Below, piece by piece: positions 10,847 to 19,031 of a stretch of DNA of 50,000 nucleotides; the first letter of the stretch is position 1; the number at the start of each line of letters is the position of its first letter. The position numbers and the translations under genes were made by a program. The stretch covers positions 2,245,001 through 2,295,000 of the forward strand of contig NZ_CP099917.1 of assembly GCF_030994125.1 (NCBI RefSeq), read 5' to 3'. The notes under the pieces were generated by a model, which searched no databases, was not told the DNA's origin, and was given only the letters and a program-made list of their open reading frames with translations. The DNA is from Pseudoalteromonas xiamenensis (GTDB lineage: Bacteria; Pseudomonadota; Gammaproteobacteria; Enterobacterales; Alteromonadaceae).

Positions 10847-11047
10847 GTGAAGCAGAAAAAGCGTTTTATTGCTGGGGCGAGTTGCCCAGAGTGTAAAGAG
10901 TTAGATGGCATGATGCTTTACAAAGAACATGACGTTGAAAAAGTGGAATGTATCCACTGTGGCCATATCATGGTTCAACCTGAGGAAGCGGTACAAGCCT
11001 CGACACGCCAATTTGAACAAGTTATCGGAGTATTCAAACCTGAATAA
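10847..11047 (+). CDS. yheV: YheV family zinc-ribbon protein
   Basis: The protein has 66 aa. 'KRFIAGASCPEC' and 'VECIHCGH' supply four cysteines of a zinc ribbon, and the conserved C-terminus 'EQVIGVFKPE' is present. Function is unknown. The start is GTG, preceded by an AAGGGG ribosome binding site. A terminator follows at once. The closeness to slyX and fkpA is the ancestral gammaproteobacterial order. Confidence 0.92.
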   Translation: MKQKKRFIAGASCPECKELDGMMLYKEHDVEKVECIHCGHIMVQPEEAVQASTRQFEQVIGVFKPE

Positions 11048-11050
11048 CGA

Positions 11051-11084
11051 CAAAAGGGCAAATTACAGCCCTTTTGGTTTTTCT
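11051..11084. terminator. Bidirectional terminator between yheV and slyX
   Basis: The 9-bp stem caaaagggc / gcccttttg has an 8-nt loop and is followed by GGTTTTTC on the plus strand. On the minus strand the arm also ends in Ts. It can end both converging transcripts. Confidence 0.82.
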
Positions 11085-11101
11085 TGTACCCGTCTCATTG
11101 A

Positions 11102-11314
11102 TTAATAATGCGGCGGTGGTGGCTCCTGTGAAGGGTGCATCATTGACCCATTCTGCGATTCTTTGATTTTTTCCGCCAAAAGCTCCAACTGACGCTGCAT
11201 TTTAGCAAAACGCTGTTGATGTAGTTTCATCTCATCGTTCAGTATTTCGATGGTTTCATCTTGAAAAGCAACGCGCTCTTCGAGTTCCACAATGCGTTGT
11301 TCTAACGTTTTCAT
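11102..11314 (-). CDS. slyX: SlyX family protein
   Basis: This 70-aa protein is almost entirely a coiled coil ('LEQRIVELEERVAFQDETIE' onward) with a polar, proline-rich tail 'PPPPHY', as in other SlyX proteins. Molecular role is unknown. The start lies 2 bp after the stop of the WD40 lipoprotein gene, so the two form an operon. Confidence 0.93.
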   Translation of the reverse strand: MKTLEQRIVELEERVAFQDETIEILNDEMKLHQQRFAKMQRQLELLAEKIKESQNGSMMHPSQEPPPPHY

Positions 11315-11316
11315 GA

Positions 11317-12318
11317 CTAATTATTCCGTTCAAAGCGCTCTAACATGCCATTAGAACTTTCTGTGAGTAGCGCAGCATCGTTGTCAACAAAAGCAGCAGC
11401 GAACACCACGGCAGATTTTGGTCTCGACCCTTCTCTAGGTTCGACTTGCCAAAGACCCTGCTTTTCACCCGTATTTAAATCCCACAACGTTAATTGGCGG
11501 TTAGGGGTACCTGTGGCCAGTAGTGTGCCTTGTTTATTGAAGGTGACTGCACTAAAAATTTTCTGGCGTGCAATATACTGCAATTGCGAGACTAATTCAC
11601 CTGAAGTCAGCCGCCAAATACTTGCCTTTTTCATGCTATCGGCAGTGAACGCGTAGCGACCTTCATTGTCTAGTGCGACCTTTGTTACGCGTGACGGGTG
11701 GTTAAAACGATGGAGCACTTGCCCTGTACGGGTATCCCAAAAATAGGCGGTGTAATCATTACCACCTGTGAGAGCAAAATGGCCATTGGGGGATAGGGCA
11801 ATGGAATTGATTTTCTCAGTGTGACCAAGAAACTCCAGCCGACGGCCTTCGGCTAGGTCCACTAAAACAACCACATTATCTGCGCGGCCGTAAAGCACAA
11901 AACGTCCTTCATTGCTGATAGCAATATCTCGAATGGTGCTTTTACTAATACGGTAAAATCCGCGGTTTTGACCAGTCTTGATGTCCCACAACGCAAAATT
12001 GGTGTCGGTTGCCGTAACGGCAACTTGCGAATCAAATGAAATCGCGAGGCTATGGACAAGATTTTGCTCATTTTTATCTTGATGCCATTGAAAAAGCACG
12101 GTATTAGATCGATTGTCCCAAAGCAGTACACCTTGATTGGTGCTCGACACTAAACTGTAACGTCCATCTGCTGAAATGGCTGCTGCGTAGGCACCGAGAT
12201 CAGCATGAGCAAGTTGGCTGACGGATTTTCCCGGCAACGTTTGTTCCTTGCAGCCACTTATAAACAGCGTTACGAATAAGTACGTTAAGCAGGTCTTGAT
12301 AAATGAACGTTTGTACAT
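11317..12318 (-). CDS. WD40-repeat lipoprotein
   Basis: The protein has 333 aa. The N-terminus is a lipoprotein signal, 'LFVTLFISGC', with the modified cysteine at about residue 23. The mature part consists of about seven WD40-type blades, recognisable by endings such as 'VLLWDNR', 'FALWDIKTGQ', 'AYFWDTRTGQVLHRF' and 'LTLWDLNTGE'. It is probably a periplasmic or outer-membrane-attached beta-propeller scaffold, with binding partner unknown. Equivalent lipoproteins upstream of slyX occur in Vibrio. It is divergent from fkpA across ~207 bp that holds both promoters. Confidence 0.9.
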   Translation of the reverse strand: MYKRSFIKTCLTYLFVTLFISGCKEQTLPGKSVSQLAHADLGAYAAAISADGRYSLVSSTNQGVLLWDNRSNTVLFQWHQDKNEQNLVHSLAISFDSQVAVTATDTNFALWDIKTGQNRGFYRISKSTIRDIAISNEGRFVLYGRADNVVVLVDLAEGRRLEFLGHTEKINSIALSPNGHFALTGGNDYTAYFWDTRTGQVLHRFNHPSRVTKVALDNEGRYAFTADSMKKASIWRLTSGELVSQLQYIARQKIFSAVTFNKQGTLLATGTPNRQLTLWDLNTGEKQGLWQVEPREGSRPKSAVVFAAAFVDNDAALLTESSNGMLERFERNN

Positions 12319-12525
12319 ATATCAGGTCTAATCCCGTCAAGCGAAGTAATAGTTGGGCAACGAACAAAAAAAGCGTTCTACCATTTAGTCTTGATTCAGC
12401 GTACCACCATTAGACTACTTTGGCACGACCTTGGTGAAACAGCGGCTTTATTTGGCATAATCGTATTGAAAATGATACTGTGGCGAAATCACAATCATTA
12501 ATAAAACATTAACAAGAGAAAATCC

Positions 12526-13275
12526 ATGAAACACACTTTGAAACTGTCGCTTATTGCGGCATCAGTGCTTGCGCTAGCAGCATGTAATCAAAAAGCAGAA
12601 GAAAAAGTCGCGGAAGTGAAACTAGACACAGAAGCACAGCAACAAGCATACGGTATCGGTGCGTCGGTTGGTAATTTCTTACAAAAAGATCTTGCCGATA
12701 AAAAAGAGTTAGGCATTGAACTTGATCAAAAACTGCTTATGCGTGGTTTTGAAGATGCGCTAGCAGGTAACGCGAAAATTGATGAAGCAAAAATTCGTGA
12801 AGTGTTAACTGCACTTGATACATCTGTTCGTGAGAAGCAAGCAGAACACGCCAAAGTTGAAGCTGAGAAAAACAAAACGGATGGTGAAAAATTCCTAGCG
12901 GATAACGCGAAAAAAGAAGGCGTTACTACGACTGATTCAGGTCTTCAGTATGAAGTGCTTGTACAAGGTGAAGGTAAGAAGCCACTTGCAACTGATGTAG
13001 TAAAAGTACATTACAAAGGCACATTGTTAGATGGCACAGAGTTTGATAGCTCATACTCACGTAACCAACCAGCAACATTCCCATTGAAAGGCGTAATCGC
13101 AGGTTGGACTGAAGGTCTTCAACTTATGCCTGTTGGCTCAAAGTTCCGTTTCACTATTCCTTCTGAATTAGCATACGGTGAGCGTGATCTTGGTCGTATT
13201 CCATCGAACTCAACATTAGTATTTGAAGTTGAGTTGCTTGAAATTCAAGAAGAAGCTTCTTCTGCAGCTGAGTAA
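12526..13275 (+). CDS. fkpA: FKBP-type peptidyl-prolyl isomerase lipoprotein FkpA
   Basis: The protein has 249 aa. The signal sequence ends in the lipobox-like 'LALAAC' with Cys at about residue 20, so this copy may be lipid-anchored. An N-terminal helical dimerisation domain (about 35-130, with 'AYGIGASVGNFL') precedes the C-terminal FKBP domain, with 'VKVHYKGTLLDGTEFDSSY' and 'IPSELAYGERDLG'. FkpA is an envelope chaperone and proline isomerase for outer-membrane protein folding. It is followed by a perfect terminator. Confidence 0.94.
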   Translation: MKHTLKLSLIAASVLALAACNQKAEEKVAEVKLDTEAQQQAYGIGASVGNFLQKDLADKKELGIELDQKLLMRGFEDALAGNAKIDEAKIREVLTALDTSVREKQAEHAKVEAEKNKTDGEKFLADNAKKEGVTTTDSGLQYEVLVQGEGKKPLATDVVKVHYKGTLLDGTEFDSSYSRNQPATFPLKGVIAGWTEGLQLMPVGSKFRFTIPSELAYGERDLGRIPSNSTLVFEVELLEIQEEASSAAE

Positions 13276-13290
13276 TTCAGGCTAATGCAA

Positions 13291-13320
13291 TAAAAAAGGA
13301 CCGTAACGGTCCTTTTTTAT
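13291..13320. terminator. Bidirectional terminator between fkpA and rsd
   Basis: The stem aaaaaaggaccgt / acggtcctttttt is perfect with almost no loop, A-rich on one side and T-rich on the other. It can stop both converging transcripts. Confidence 0.92.
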
Positions 13321-13344
13321 TGGTTAATTTCGTACAATGACGAA

Positions 13345-13818
13345 TTATACGTCAGTATGGTTTGCGTATAAGTTATGGATAAGCTCATCTTCGAGCTCAA
13401 AACGCTGCTCTAGTGCTTCACCTAGCTCCGACAATTCTTTGTCAAACTGGTCTAATAAACCTTCACCTTTCGCTTCTGCGTACTTGTCGTTGAAGTCGAG
13501 AGCAAGGTCTGTACTTTCTGCAATACGTGGATACAGTGCTTGCGCGAGCTTTAAGCTCTCTGGGCCTTTCTTCTGGCACTGCTGCACCAAATCATCGTAA
13601 ATCTCAAAATGACCAGCCGACAAGTAGTCTAATAAAATCTGACAAAACGCTTGAATTTGCGCTTGTTCAGGTAACGCGTGATCTTTTTTGTCGTACGGTG
13701 CACACCCTGCTAGGTGATAATACTTGACCAGCAGTTCTTGACGTTCTGCAAGCCAGTTATCGATAACTGAATGGCTGCCGCCCCATTGTTCTTGGGCTTG
13801 TTCTAAACGCTCAAGCAT
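13345..13818 (-). CDS. rsd: Regulator of sigma D (Rsd)
   Basis: This 157-aa protein aligns by eye with E. coli Rsd: 'VIDNWLAERQELLVKYYHLAG', 'LLDYLSAGHFEIYDDLV' and 'LGEALEQRFELEDELI'. Rsd binds sigma-70 region 4 and frees core RNA polymerase for alternative sigma factors in stationary phase. The ribosome binding site AAAGGAG lies 6 bases before the ATG. A plausible promoter (TTGATC, 17 nt, TTTGAT) lies about 40 bp upstream, on the minus strand around 13848-13876. Confidence 0.93.
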   Translation of the reverse strand: MLERLEQAQEQWGGSHSVIDNWLAERQELLVKYYHLAGCAPYDKKDHALPEQAQIQAFCQILLDYLSAGHFEIYDDLVQQCQKKGPESLKLAQALYPRIAESTDLALDFNDKYAEAKGEGLLDQFDKELSELGEALEQRFELEDELIHNLYANHTDV

Positions 13819-13972
13819 TGTGATCTCCTTTAGCGGGTTCGTTTACCCTATCAAAATGAAATCTGACCAAAAGATCAATAACTTTTTGAAAGATTTCCAT
13901 CATAAAAATCAAAAGATATTGATTTATAAGAAAATAAAAAGCGTGTCGGAATGTAGTCGAAAAAACGCGGGC

Positions 13973-13998
13973 AATAAAAAACCACCCGAAGGTGGTCG
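13973..13998 (-). terminator. Minus-strand terminator with UUCG loop
   Basis: On the minus strand accacc-TTCG-ggtggt is followed by TTTTTT (the last stem base plus five more), then ATT. It points towards rsd, but no protein gene lies upstream of it on this strand. That implies a short non-coding transcript. Confidence 0.85.
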
Positions 13999-14076
13999 TA
14001 ATAATGCAGTTTAGCTTGTATGTACAAGTACTTATTATTATTTTGAAGGTGTTTTGTTGTTATTTTTCTTTAACGC
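13974..14076 (-). ncRNA. Candidate ~100-nt small RNA upstream of rsd
   Basis: A minus-strand promoter is followed about 100 nt later by a strong UUCG-loop terminator, with no open frame between. The transcript would start near 14076 and carry an A-rich, U-containing 5' part ('aaataacaacaaaacacc'), which is the kind of single-stranded region used for pairing and Hfq binding. A short hairpin, cuugu-acau-acaag, comes next (14015-14028). It ends in the terminator. I recognise no known RNA family. The rsd gene begins 155 bp further on with its own promoter, so this is unlikely to be an rsd leader. Confidence 0.5.
14015..14028. repeat. Palindrome CTTGTATGTACAAG
   Basis: This 14-bp dyad shares its core TTGTATRTACAA with a second site at 18212-18225. 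It may be an operator of GntR/HutC-type shape, or simply the hairpin of the candidate small RNA. The function is unproven. Confidence 0.5.
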
Positions 14077-14083
14077 GGACAAA

Positions 14084-14112
14084 TTTATACCAAGGAATTT
14101 TCGATGTTGCAA
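14084..14112 (-). promoter_or_regulatory. Minus-strand promoter of the candidate small RNA
   Basis: TTGCAA (14107-14112) and TATAAA (14084-14089), read on the minus strand, are separated by exactly 17 nt. The rest of the 13819-14285 gap is AT-rich and holds the rsd promoter. A possible extended -10 for hemE (TGATACAAT, ending at 14248) is also there. No protein gene is seen. Confidence 0.6.
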
Positions 14113-14285
14113 ATAGTTTAATATTACGTTTGCAAAATTATTTTTAAGTGTTTGAAGAAACTAAATTTAATCTAGATCATTAAAGGCGCGTCAAATTTAC
14201 GACCCCAATGACTAAAACATAGAGCCAATGGGCAGATGGTGATACAATTCTCGCCAATTCATTTGTACAAGGGATCACCTACGCC

Positions 14286-15353
14286 ATGAGCGAATTGAAA
14301 AACGATCGTTATTTACGTGCGCTGTTAAAGCAACCTGTTGACGTGACACCGGTTTGGATGATGCGTCAAGCTGGGCGTTATCTACCAGAATACCGTGCAA
14401 CACGTGCGCAAGCGGGTGATTTCATGAGTCTTTGTAAAAATGCAGAGTTGGCGTGTGAAGTAACATTGCAACCATTACGTCGTTATCCGCTCGATGCTGC
14501 AATCTTATTCAGCGATATTTTGACCATTCCAGATGCAATGGGCTTAGGTCTGTATTTTGAGACAGGCGAAGGTCCTCGTTTTGAAAGACCGATTAATAGC
14601 CTAGCTGATGTTCAAGCGATCCCTCGTTTAGACCCAACTGACGAACTTGGCTACGTCATGAATGCGGTGAGCACTATCCGCCGTGAATTGAAAGGGGAAG
14701 TTCCGTTAATTGGCTTCTCGGGTTCTCCTTGGACGTTAGCGACGTACATGGTTGAAGGTGGTAGCAGCAAAACGTTTGGTAAAATTAAAAAGATGGCGTT
14801 TGCTGAACCAAAGACCTTGCACTTACTGTTAGATAAGTTGGCTGATTCGGTGATTGACTACCTCAATGCGCAAATTAAAGCTGGTGCTCAATCGGTGATG
14901 GTTTTTGACTCATGGGGTGGTGTACTAAGTCCACGTGATTACAATGAGTTCTCACTGCAATACATGCACAAAATCGTCGATGGTCTTATTCGTGAAAACG
15001 ATGGTCGTAAAGTACCGGTCACGCTATTTACCAAAAATGGCGGTCAATGGATTGAGAAGATTGCGGCAACTGGCTGCGATGCAATCGGTTTAGATTGGAC
15101 AATTGATATTGCGGATGCTCGTCGTCGCGTGGGTGAAAAAGTTGCTCTACAAGGTAACATGGACCCAGCAATGCTACATGGTACGCATGATCGTATTCGT
15201 GAAGAAGTGCAGAACATTCTTGCTGGTTTTGGTCATGGCACAGGTCATGTATTCAATTTAGGGCATGGTATTACTCCAGACGTCGATCCAGAAAACGCAG
15301 GGGTATTTATCAATGCGGTTCATGAGTTTAGTCGTCAATATCACCAAGACTAA
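14286..15353 (+). CDS. hemE: Uroporphyrinogen decarboxylase HemE
   Basis: This 355-aa enzyme has the family length. The signature '[14 protein letters not shown]' lies near residues 24-37, the substrate-cleft '[14 protein letters not shown]' follows, and '[13 protein letters not shown]' is near residue 140. The conserved 'FNLGHGI' appears near the C-terminus. It decarboxylates the four acetate side chains of uroporphyrinogen III to make coproporphyrinogen III in cytoplasmic haem synthesis. In many relatives rsd-nudC-hemE are consecutive. Here nudC is not between rsd and hemE. Confidence 0.97.
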   Translation: MSELKNDRYLRALLKQPVDVTPVWMMRQAGRYLPEYRATRAQAGDFMSLCKNAELACEVTLQPLRRYPLDAAILFSDILTIPDAMGLGLYFETGEGPRFERPINSLADVQAIPRLDPTDELGYVMNAVSTIRRELKGEVPLIGFSGSPWTLATYMVEGGSSKTFGKIKKMAFAEPKTLHLLLDKLADSVIDYLNAQIKAGAQSVMVFDSWGGVLSPRDYNEFSLQYMHKIVDGLIRENDGRKVPVTLFTKNGGQWIEKIAATGCDAIGLDWTIDIADARRRVGEKVALQGNMDPAMLHGTHDRIREEVQNILAGFGHGTGHVFNLGHGITPDVDPENAGVFINAVHEFSRQYHQD

Positions 15354-15428
15354 GGTGTGCAAATAGTTGTTTCGGTTGGCCCTTCTCGCAAAGGGTTCAG
15401 CACGTATCGACTAGTCGTATGATGTTCA

Positions 15429-15462
15429 AAGGCAGATCACACTCGTTGATCTGCCTTATTCT
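15429..15462 (+). terminator. hemE terminator
   Basis: The 11-bp stem aaggcagatca / tgatctgcctt has a 7-nt loop and is followed by 'attctttcc'. The T tract is imperfect, so some readthrough into the next operon is possible. Confidence 0.72.
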
Positions 15463-15535
15463 TTCCTATAACCCCCCGAGAAGTCGATTTTAGAGCGAGC
15501 CACAATCAAATTCCTATTCGAAAAAGGAGTTTGTT

Positions 15536-16189
15536 ATGCAAAACAATATCTCGCTAGCGGTCGATTGCGACTCAATTTGTCAAATTGTCCCAACCACATC
15601 CGCGTCCATATTGCACCCATTTGTAGACCCTCTAAACAATCACTTTTCACGTTTTTCCATTAACACCCCACTGCGCATTGCGCATTTTCTTGCGCAAGTA
15701 GCACATGAAAGCGGCGGGTTTCGACATCGTTCCGAAAACCTTAATTACAGTGCAACGGCATTGAGAAATTTATTCGCCAAATACTTTCCCAATCTGGTGA
15801 TTGCTGAGAGTTATGCCCGTAAGCCGGAAGCTATCGCAAACCGTATCTATGCTAGTCGTATGGGAAATGGCACAGAAGCATCCGGTGATGGATGGCGTTT
15901 TCGTGGGCGAGGTTTAATTCAATTAACAGGTCGTGAAAATTATCTGCGCTGCGGTCAATGGCTTGGAGAAAATCTGGTCTCAGAACCTGAACGAGTAGCA
16001 GAAGATCTGAATATTTGTGTGCTTTCGGCATGTTGGTATTGGCAGTCTAAGCGCTTGAACACGTTCGCCGATGAAGACGATATCCTGCATATCACGCGGC
16101 GTATCAACGGTGGACTTCACGGATTAGAAGAGCGAAAAGCGTATTTAGACCGCGCTAAAGCGGTATTCGCAAAGGAGTTTAACCTATGA
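15536..16189 (+). CDS. GH19-type chitinase / phage-like endolysin
   Basis: This 217-aa protein carries a glycoside hydrolase family 19 fold of the phage endolysin type. 'RIAHFLAQVAHESGGFRHRS' (about residues 45-65) holds the catalytic glutamate in HESGGF. 'YASRMGNG' and 'GWRFRGRGLIQLTGRENY' form the substrate cleft. Such enzymes cut the glycan strands of peptidoglycan or chitin. There is no signal peptide, so export would need a partner. The ribosome binding site is AAAAAGGAG. The stop overlaps the next start (ATGA), tying it to the lamin-tail protein gene. No holin, spanin or tail gene is nearby. Confidence 0.85.
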   Translation: MQNNISLAVDCDSICQIVPTTSASILHPFVDPLNNHFSRFSINTPLRIAHFLAQVAHESGGFRHRSENLNYSATALRNLFAKYFPNLVIAESYARKPEAIANRIYASRMGNGTEASGDGWRFRGRGLIQLTGRENYLRCGQWLGENLVSEPERVAEDLNICVLSACWYWQSKRLNTFADEDDILHITRRINGGLHGLEERKAYLDRAKAVFAKEFNL

Positions 16190-17019
16190 ATGAGACCTTC
16201 AATCCAGAACGTGTTGAGCACTTACATCAGTCTCTGTCTTCCCACAGCGAAAAAATGACCATTTGGACGCAGTTGAACGCACAAGTAACCAAAGGCGCTG
16301 AAACGTTGCACCAGCAAGCAGAGCAAAATGGCATATTGCTATCGCCTTTACATAGCTGGTGGCAAGCGTGTTATGAGTTGTGCTCTGGGTATCAATTGAA
16401 AATTAGCCAAGTTGAATACGGTGAAGAGGAATACATCGTGCTGACTAATCATGGCCCTGCCATTGTGGATTTGAGTCAATGGACGCTGATCTCGAACTTA
16501 GCTCGACCTTTTGTTTTTCCTCCACAGACGCATCTGCAGCCTGGGGAGTCAATTCGAGTGGACGTTCAGCGTTATGCTCCTTTGTCATTCCATCATCGCG
16601 GTCGATTGCTTTCGGTGAGTGGCGACAAGTTAGAGCTCAGAGACAACCGAGGTATTTGCGTCAGTAGCTGGGTGTATGAACGTGAAGCGACGAATTTTAT
16701 TGTCATTAATTATCTTTCCTATGACGGACAAGAGAAATACACCGAAGCCGATGAATTTGTCGAATTAATGAATAACTCACCGCATTGGGTGGACTTATCA
16801 GGGTGGCGTTTAAGCTCGGTAAGAGGCAGGCAAGTGTTTGTATTCGCTAAGCGCAGTAAGCTTGCCCCATTCGCGACGTGTCGCGTATACACCAATCACT
16901 TTGACGCAAGTACGGGCGGACACAGTTTTCAAAGTCCTCGCGCAATTTGGCATAACAAAGGGGATGAAGCTCAGCTACATACTGCACATGGAGACATGGT
17001 GTACTGTTATGCTTATTGA
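16186..17019 (+). CDS. Double lamin-tail-domain (LTD) protein
   Basis: The protein has 277 aa. A helical N-terminus (about 1-65) is followed by two Ig-like LTD folds. The first is 'YIVLTNHGPAIVDLSQWTLI' with 'LQPGESIRV' near residues 70-125. The second is 'DEFVELMNNSPHWVDLSGWR', ending in 'IWHNKGDEAQLHTAHGD', near residues 185-275. LTDs in bacteria usually occur on secreted or surface proteins and may bind other proteins or DNA. No signal peptide is visible. It overlaps the endolysin-like gene by 4 bp and the following gene by 11 bp, so the three are translated together. Confidence 0.78.
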   Translation: MNETFNPERVEHLHQSLSSHSEKMTIWTQLNAQVTKGAETLHQQAEQNGILLSPLHSWWQACYELCSGYQLKISQVEYGEEEYIVLTNHGPAIVDLSQWTLISNLARPFVFPPQTHLQPGESIRVDVQRYAPLSFHHRGRLLSVSGDKLELRDNRGICVSSWVYEREATNFIVINYLSYDGQEKYTEADEFVELMNNSPHWVDLSGWRLSSVRGRQVFVFAKRSKLAPFATCRVYTNHFDASTGGHSFQSPRAIWHNKGDEAQLHTAHGDMVYCYAY

Positions 17020-18121
17020 AGATAGAAGTAAGTTAACACTTACACCAGAAATGGAAAAGGTGATCAATGATGGTCAACGCTTGTTGACCTACATTGCTCG
17101 TAATGGACACGTTTCGATAGATGAATCTGTGGCACAAGTGATAGTTAAAGCGAAGCACAAAATGCAAGCGGGTATTTGGAGTGCTGAAGACGAAACCCAG
17201 TTTTTGATGTGTTACGACCAGCTAGCAAAAAGTGTGCATCCAGTGACGGTCGATAGTATCCATGCAATTATTCCCATCATAGACCCTAAAAGCACAAAAC
17301 CACAGCGAAAACGCACTCGAGCAGAACAAGCGGTGATTTGGTATCGGCGGGGAACGATGTGCGCACTTATTGGCTTGTTAATGGTGCAAGTATGCTATTT
17401 GTTTGGACACGCTTTGAATGCCAACCTGTTGCATTTAGACGAACAAAAACAGCAACTAAAAATGGAGCTCAGCCAAGCGAAGCAGGTTGCAAATCGTCTC
17501 GATGTGGTTGAGCGCCTGGCCGATAAAATTGCCATGACGGAGCAACAATTCGATGCAAATTATAAATTACTCGCCAACTGGAATCGACTTTGGACGCTCG
17601 GAGTACCACTATCACACTCAATTCTACCGGACGATGAAGATGCTTTCGCAACGCGAGCTCGGGCATTGCAAAGACAAACCGCGAGTAGCGAGGCCATCGA
17701 AGCGCTGAAATTGGAACAAAGCCGTTTCGCCGCACGGCAATTATTGTTTGAGCATATGCTCTTTGCTGAATCCGTTCTAAAAGTGTTGCAGGGTTATATT
17801 TTACCTTTACTTTACGGACTCTTGGGGGCGTTTATCTTTATTTTGCGTGACTTGTTGCGCGAAATTAAAGCACTCACTTATTCGTTCGACAGTGAAATTC
17901 GATTTCGACTACGTTTAACGCTCGGTGCGCTGGGCGGTATGATCATTGGATGGTTTTTGAAACCCGATGAAGTAAACGGGCTTGCCTCTTTATCCCCCAT
18001 GGCTCTGGCTTTTTTAATGGGCTACAACGTTGATATTCTCTTTGCCATTATGGATAAACTCATCGACAACGTAAAACGCAGTTTGAGCCGAAACGATAAT
18101 TCTCCTACGACTAAACCTTAA
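17009..18121 (+). CDS. Multi-pass membrane protein with coiled coil, unknown function
   Basis: The frame is open further upstream, but ATG 17009 (MLIEDRSKLTL), which overlaps the previous stop, is the best start and gives 370 aa. A soluble N-terminal part (about 1-110) precedes a first membrane helix ('MCALIGLLMVQVCYLFGHAL', about 115-135). A coiled coil of roughly 50 residues and a soluble segment come next. Three more hydrophobic segments follow near 258-282, 300-318 and 325-345. No family is recognised. It is the third gene of the coupled operon. One possibility is that it gives the endolysin-like enzyme a route across, or a tether to, the inner membrane. Confidence 0.75.
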   Translation: MLIEDRSKLTLTPEMEKVINDGQRLLTYIARNGHVSIDESVAQVIVKAKHKMQAGIWSAEDETQFLMCYDQLAKSVHPVTVDSIHAIIPIIDPKSTKPQRKRTRAEQAVIWYRRGTMCALIGLLMVQVCYLFGHALNANLLHLDEQKQQLKMELSQAKQVANRLDVVERLADKIAMTEQQFDANYKLLANWNRLWTLGVPLSHSILPDDEDAFATRARALQRQTASSEAIEALKLEQSRFAARQLLFEHMLFAESVLKVLQGYILPLLYGLLGAFIFILRDLLREIKALTYSFDSEIRFRLRLTLGALGGMIIGWFLKPDEVNGLASLSPMALAFLMGYNVDILFAIMDKLIDNVKRSLSRNDNSPTTKP

Positions 18122-18148
18122 GAAGCAGCGGCGCTGCTTCTCTTTTCA
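18120..18148 (+). terminator. Terminator of the GH19-LTD-membrane operon
   Basis: The 9-bp stem agaagcagc / gctgcttct encloses 'ggc' and is followed by 'cttttc'. It overlaps the stop codon region of the membrane protein gene. Confidence 0.8.
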
Positions 18149-18633
18149 TTGATACACCGCGTCACTTCCATGAGTCAGGCTTAATTACTTGTATTTAATG
18201 CGTAATTTAAGCTTGTATATACAAATTAGTGACATGTAAAGAACAGATTAAACAAGTTTCCAAACGCTTTTTACTTATTCCAAGTGGTGTCGGTTCAGCT
18301 GCAGTCTGTTTAGAACCCCGCAACTTTCGTCAGTGGTCACAACGAGTGGTTTGCGTGGAAAACGTGTCAGTAAAACAGTGTATGAGCGAGTAGTTTTCGA
18401 GGTGGAAGTTCTTAAACGGCGTCTAAGAAATAGACGAAGCAAACACTTCTTTCACTTTCAACACCAAGACGGGACTAAAGTGCCGATAGGCGAGTGGCGT
18501 CGAGGCAAAGAGTTAATGGAGGTGTTCGTCGAGAACTTTAGCTACTCCGTGGGTTGTGCGCAGGTTGATGTGGGGTTAATGGCACGGTGTGGTCAGTAGA
18601 AGGATATTTGGTCAGATCTTAAACGCTGCGCAT
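18149..18633. other. 485-bp gap between two convergent operons
   Basis: No gene is supported here. A GTG-initiated plus-strand frame (18333-18599, 88 codons, rich in Arg, Lys and Val) has no ribosome binding site and no recognisable family. It may be a decayed gene. The left part is AT-rich and holds the palindrome at 18212. The minus strand is broken by stops in all frames. Confidence 0.5.
18212..18225. repeat. Palindrome TTGTATATACAA
   Basis: A perfect 12-bp dyad (18213-18224) shares its core and part of its left flank ('tttaa/gcttgta') with the 14015-14028 site. A half-site 'acttgtattta' lies 20 bp upstream. It is a candidate operator with no assigned regulator. Confidence 0.45.
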
Positions 18634-18652
18634 CTATTGGGAATGCGCAGCG
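18624..18652 (-). terminator. Hairpin at the end of the DUF2589 operon
   Basis: A perfect 10-bp stem, cgctgcgcat / atgcgcagcg, overlaps the last codons and stop of the 117-aa gene on the minus strand. Only a weak T stretch (TTTAAG) follows, so it may act as a 3'-end stabiliser as much as a terminator. Confidence 0.6.
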
Positions 18653-18987
18653 ATAATTTCATCCAATTTACTCTGATCGACTTTGAAGTCTTGCTTTGTG
18701 GCTTGCTCTTCAATCATCCACAACGGACGTTTTTTGAAGCCAATGTGGTAAGCGACACATTCAAGCACGACTTGGTGTTCACCTATTCGGACAAGGCTGA
18801 AACTGCGCTCTGTGCCGATGATCCGCCCCTTTGGAAACTCGGTAAGGCAACGGTTAATCAACGCCATTTTATTCGCGTTTTCTTGTTCGGTTGGAATCTT
18901 GTCGGGTTCAACCGTCCCGACGACAATGCGTTCAATGTGTCCGACATCCGTTATATCGAATGTATGCTGTGCGACTTGTCCAAACAT
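18634..18987 (-). CDS. Hypothetical 117-aa protein, last gene of the DUF2589 operon
   Basis: No family is recognised. The protein is soluble with mixed strand and helix character, contains 'VGHIERIVVGTVEPDKIPT' and 'VVLECVAYHIGFKKRPLWMI', and has a helical charged end. It has no signal peptide or membrane segment. A GGGAG ribosome binding site lies 6 bases before the ATG. It begins 44 bp after the stop of the 198-aa DUF2589 gene and clearly belongs to that operon. Its function probably relates to the DUF2589 proteins. Confidence 0.7.
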   Translation of the reverse strand: MFGQVAQHTFDITDVGHIERIVVGTVEPDKIPTEQENANKMALINRCLTEFPKGRIIGTERSFSLVRIGEHQVVLECVAYHIGFKKRPLWMIEEQATKQDFKVDQSKLDEIIAAHSQ

Positions 18988-19031
18988 GAATTTCTCCCAA
19001 AAAGAATGGCCTCAATTGAGGCCATCAACAG

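Noticed and set aside
13820..14014. 64-codon plus-strand frame upstream of hemE
   Set aside because: Lys/Asn-rich composition follows the AT bias, it has no ribosome binding site, and it overlaps the rsd promoter and the small RNA terminator.
15536..18121. Prophage or tailocin remnant
   Set aside because: Only the GH19 gene looks phage-like. No holin, tail, capsid, integrase or attachment repeat was found, and hemE on one side is intact.
18333..18599. 88-codon plus-strand frame between the two accessory operons
   Set aside because: It has a GTG start without ribosome binding site and no family, and codon use is unlike the neighbours. It is kept only as a note on a possible gene remnant.
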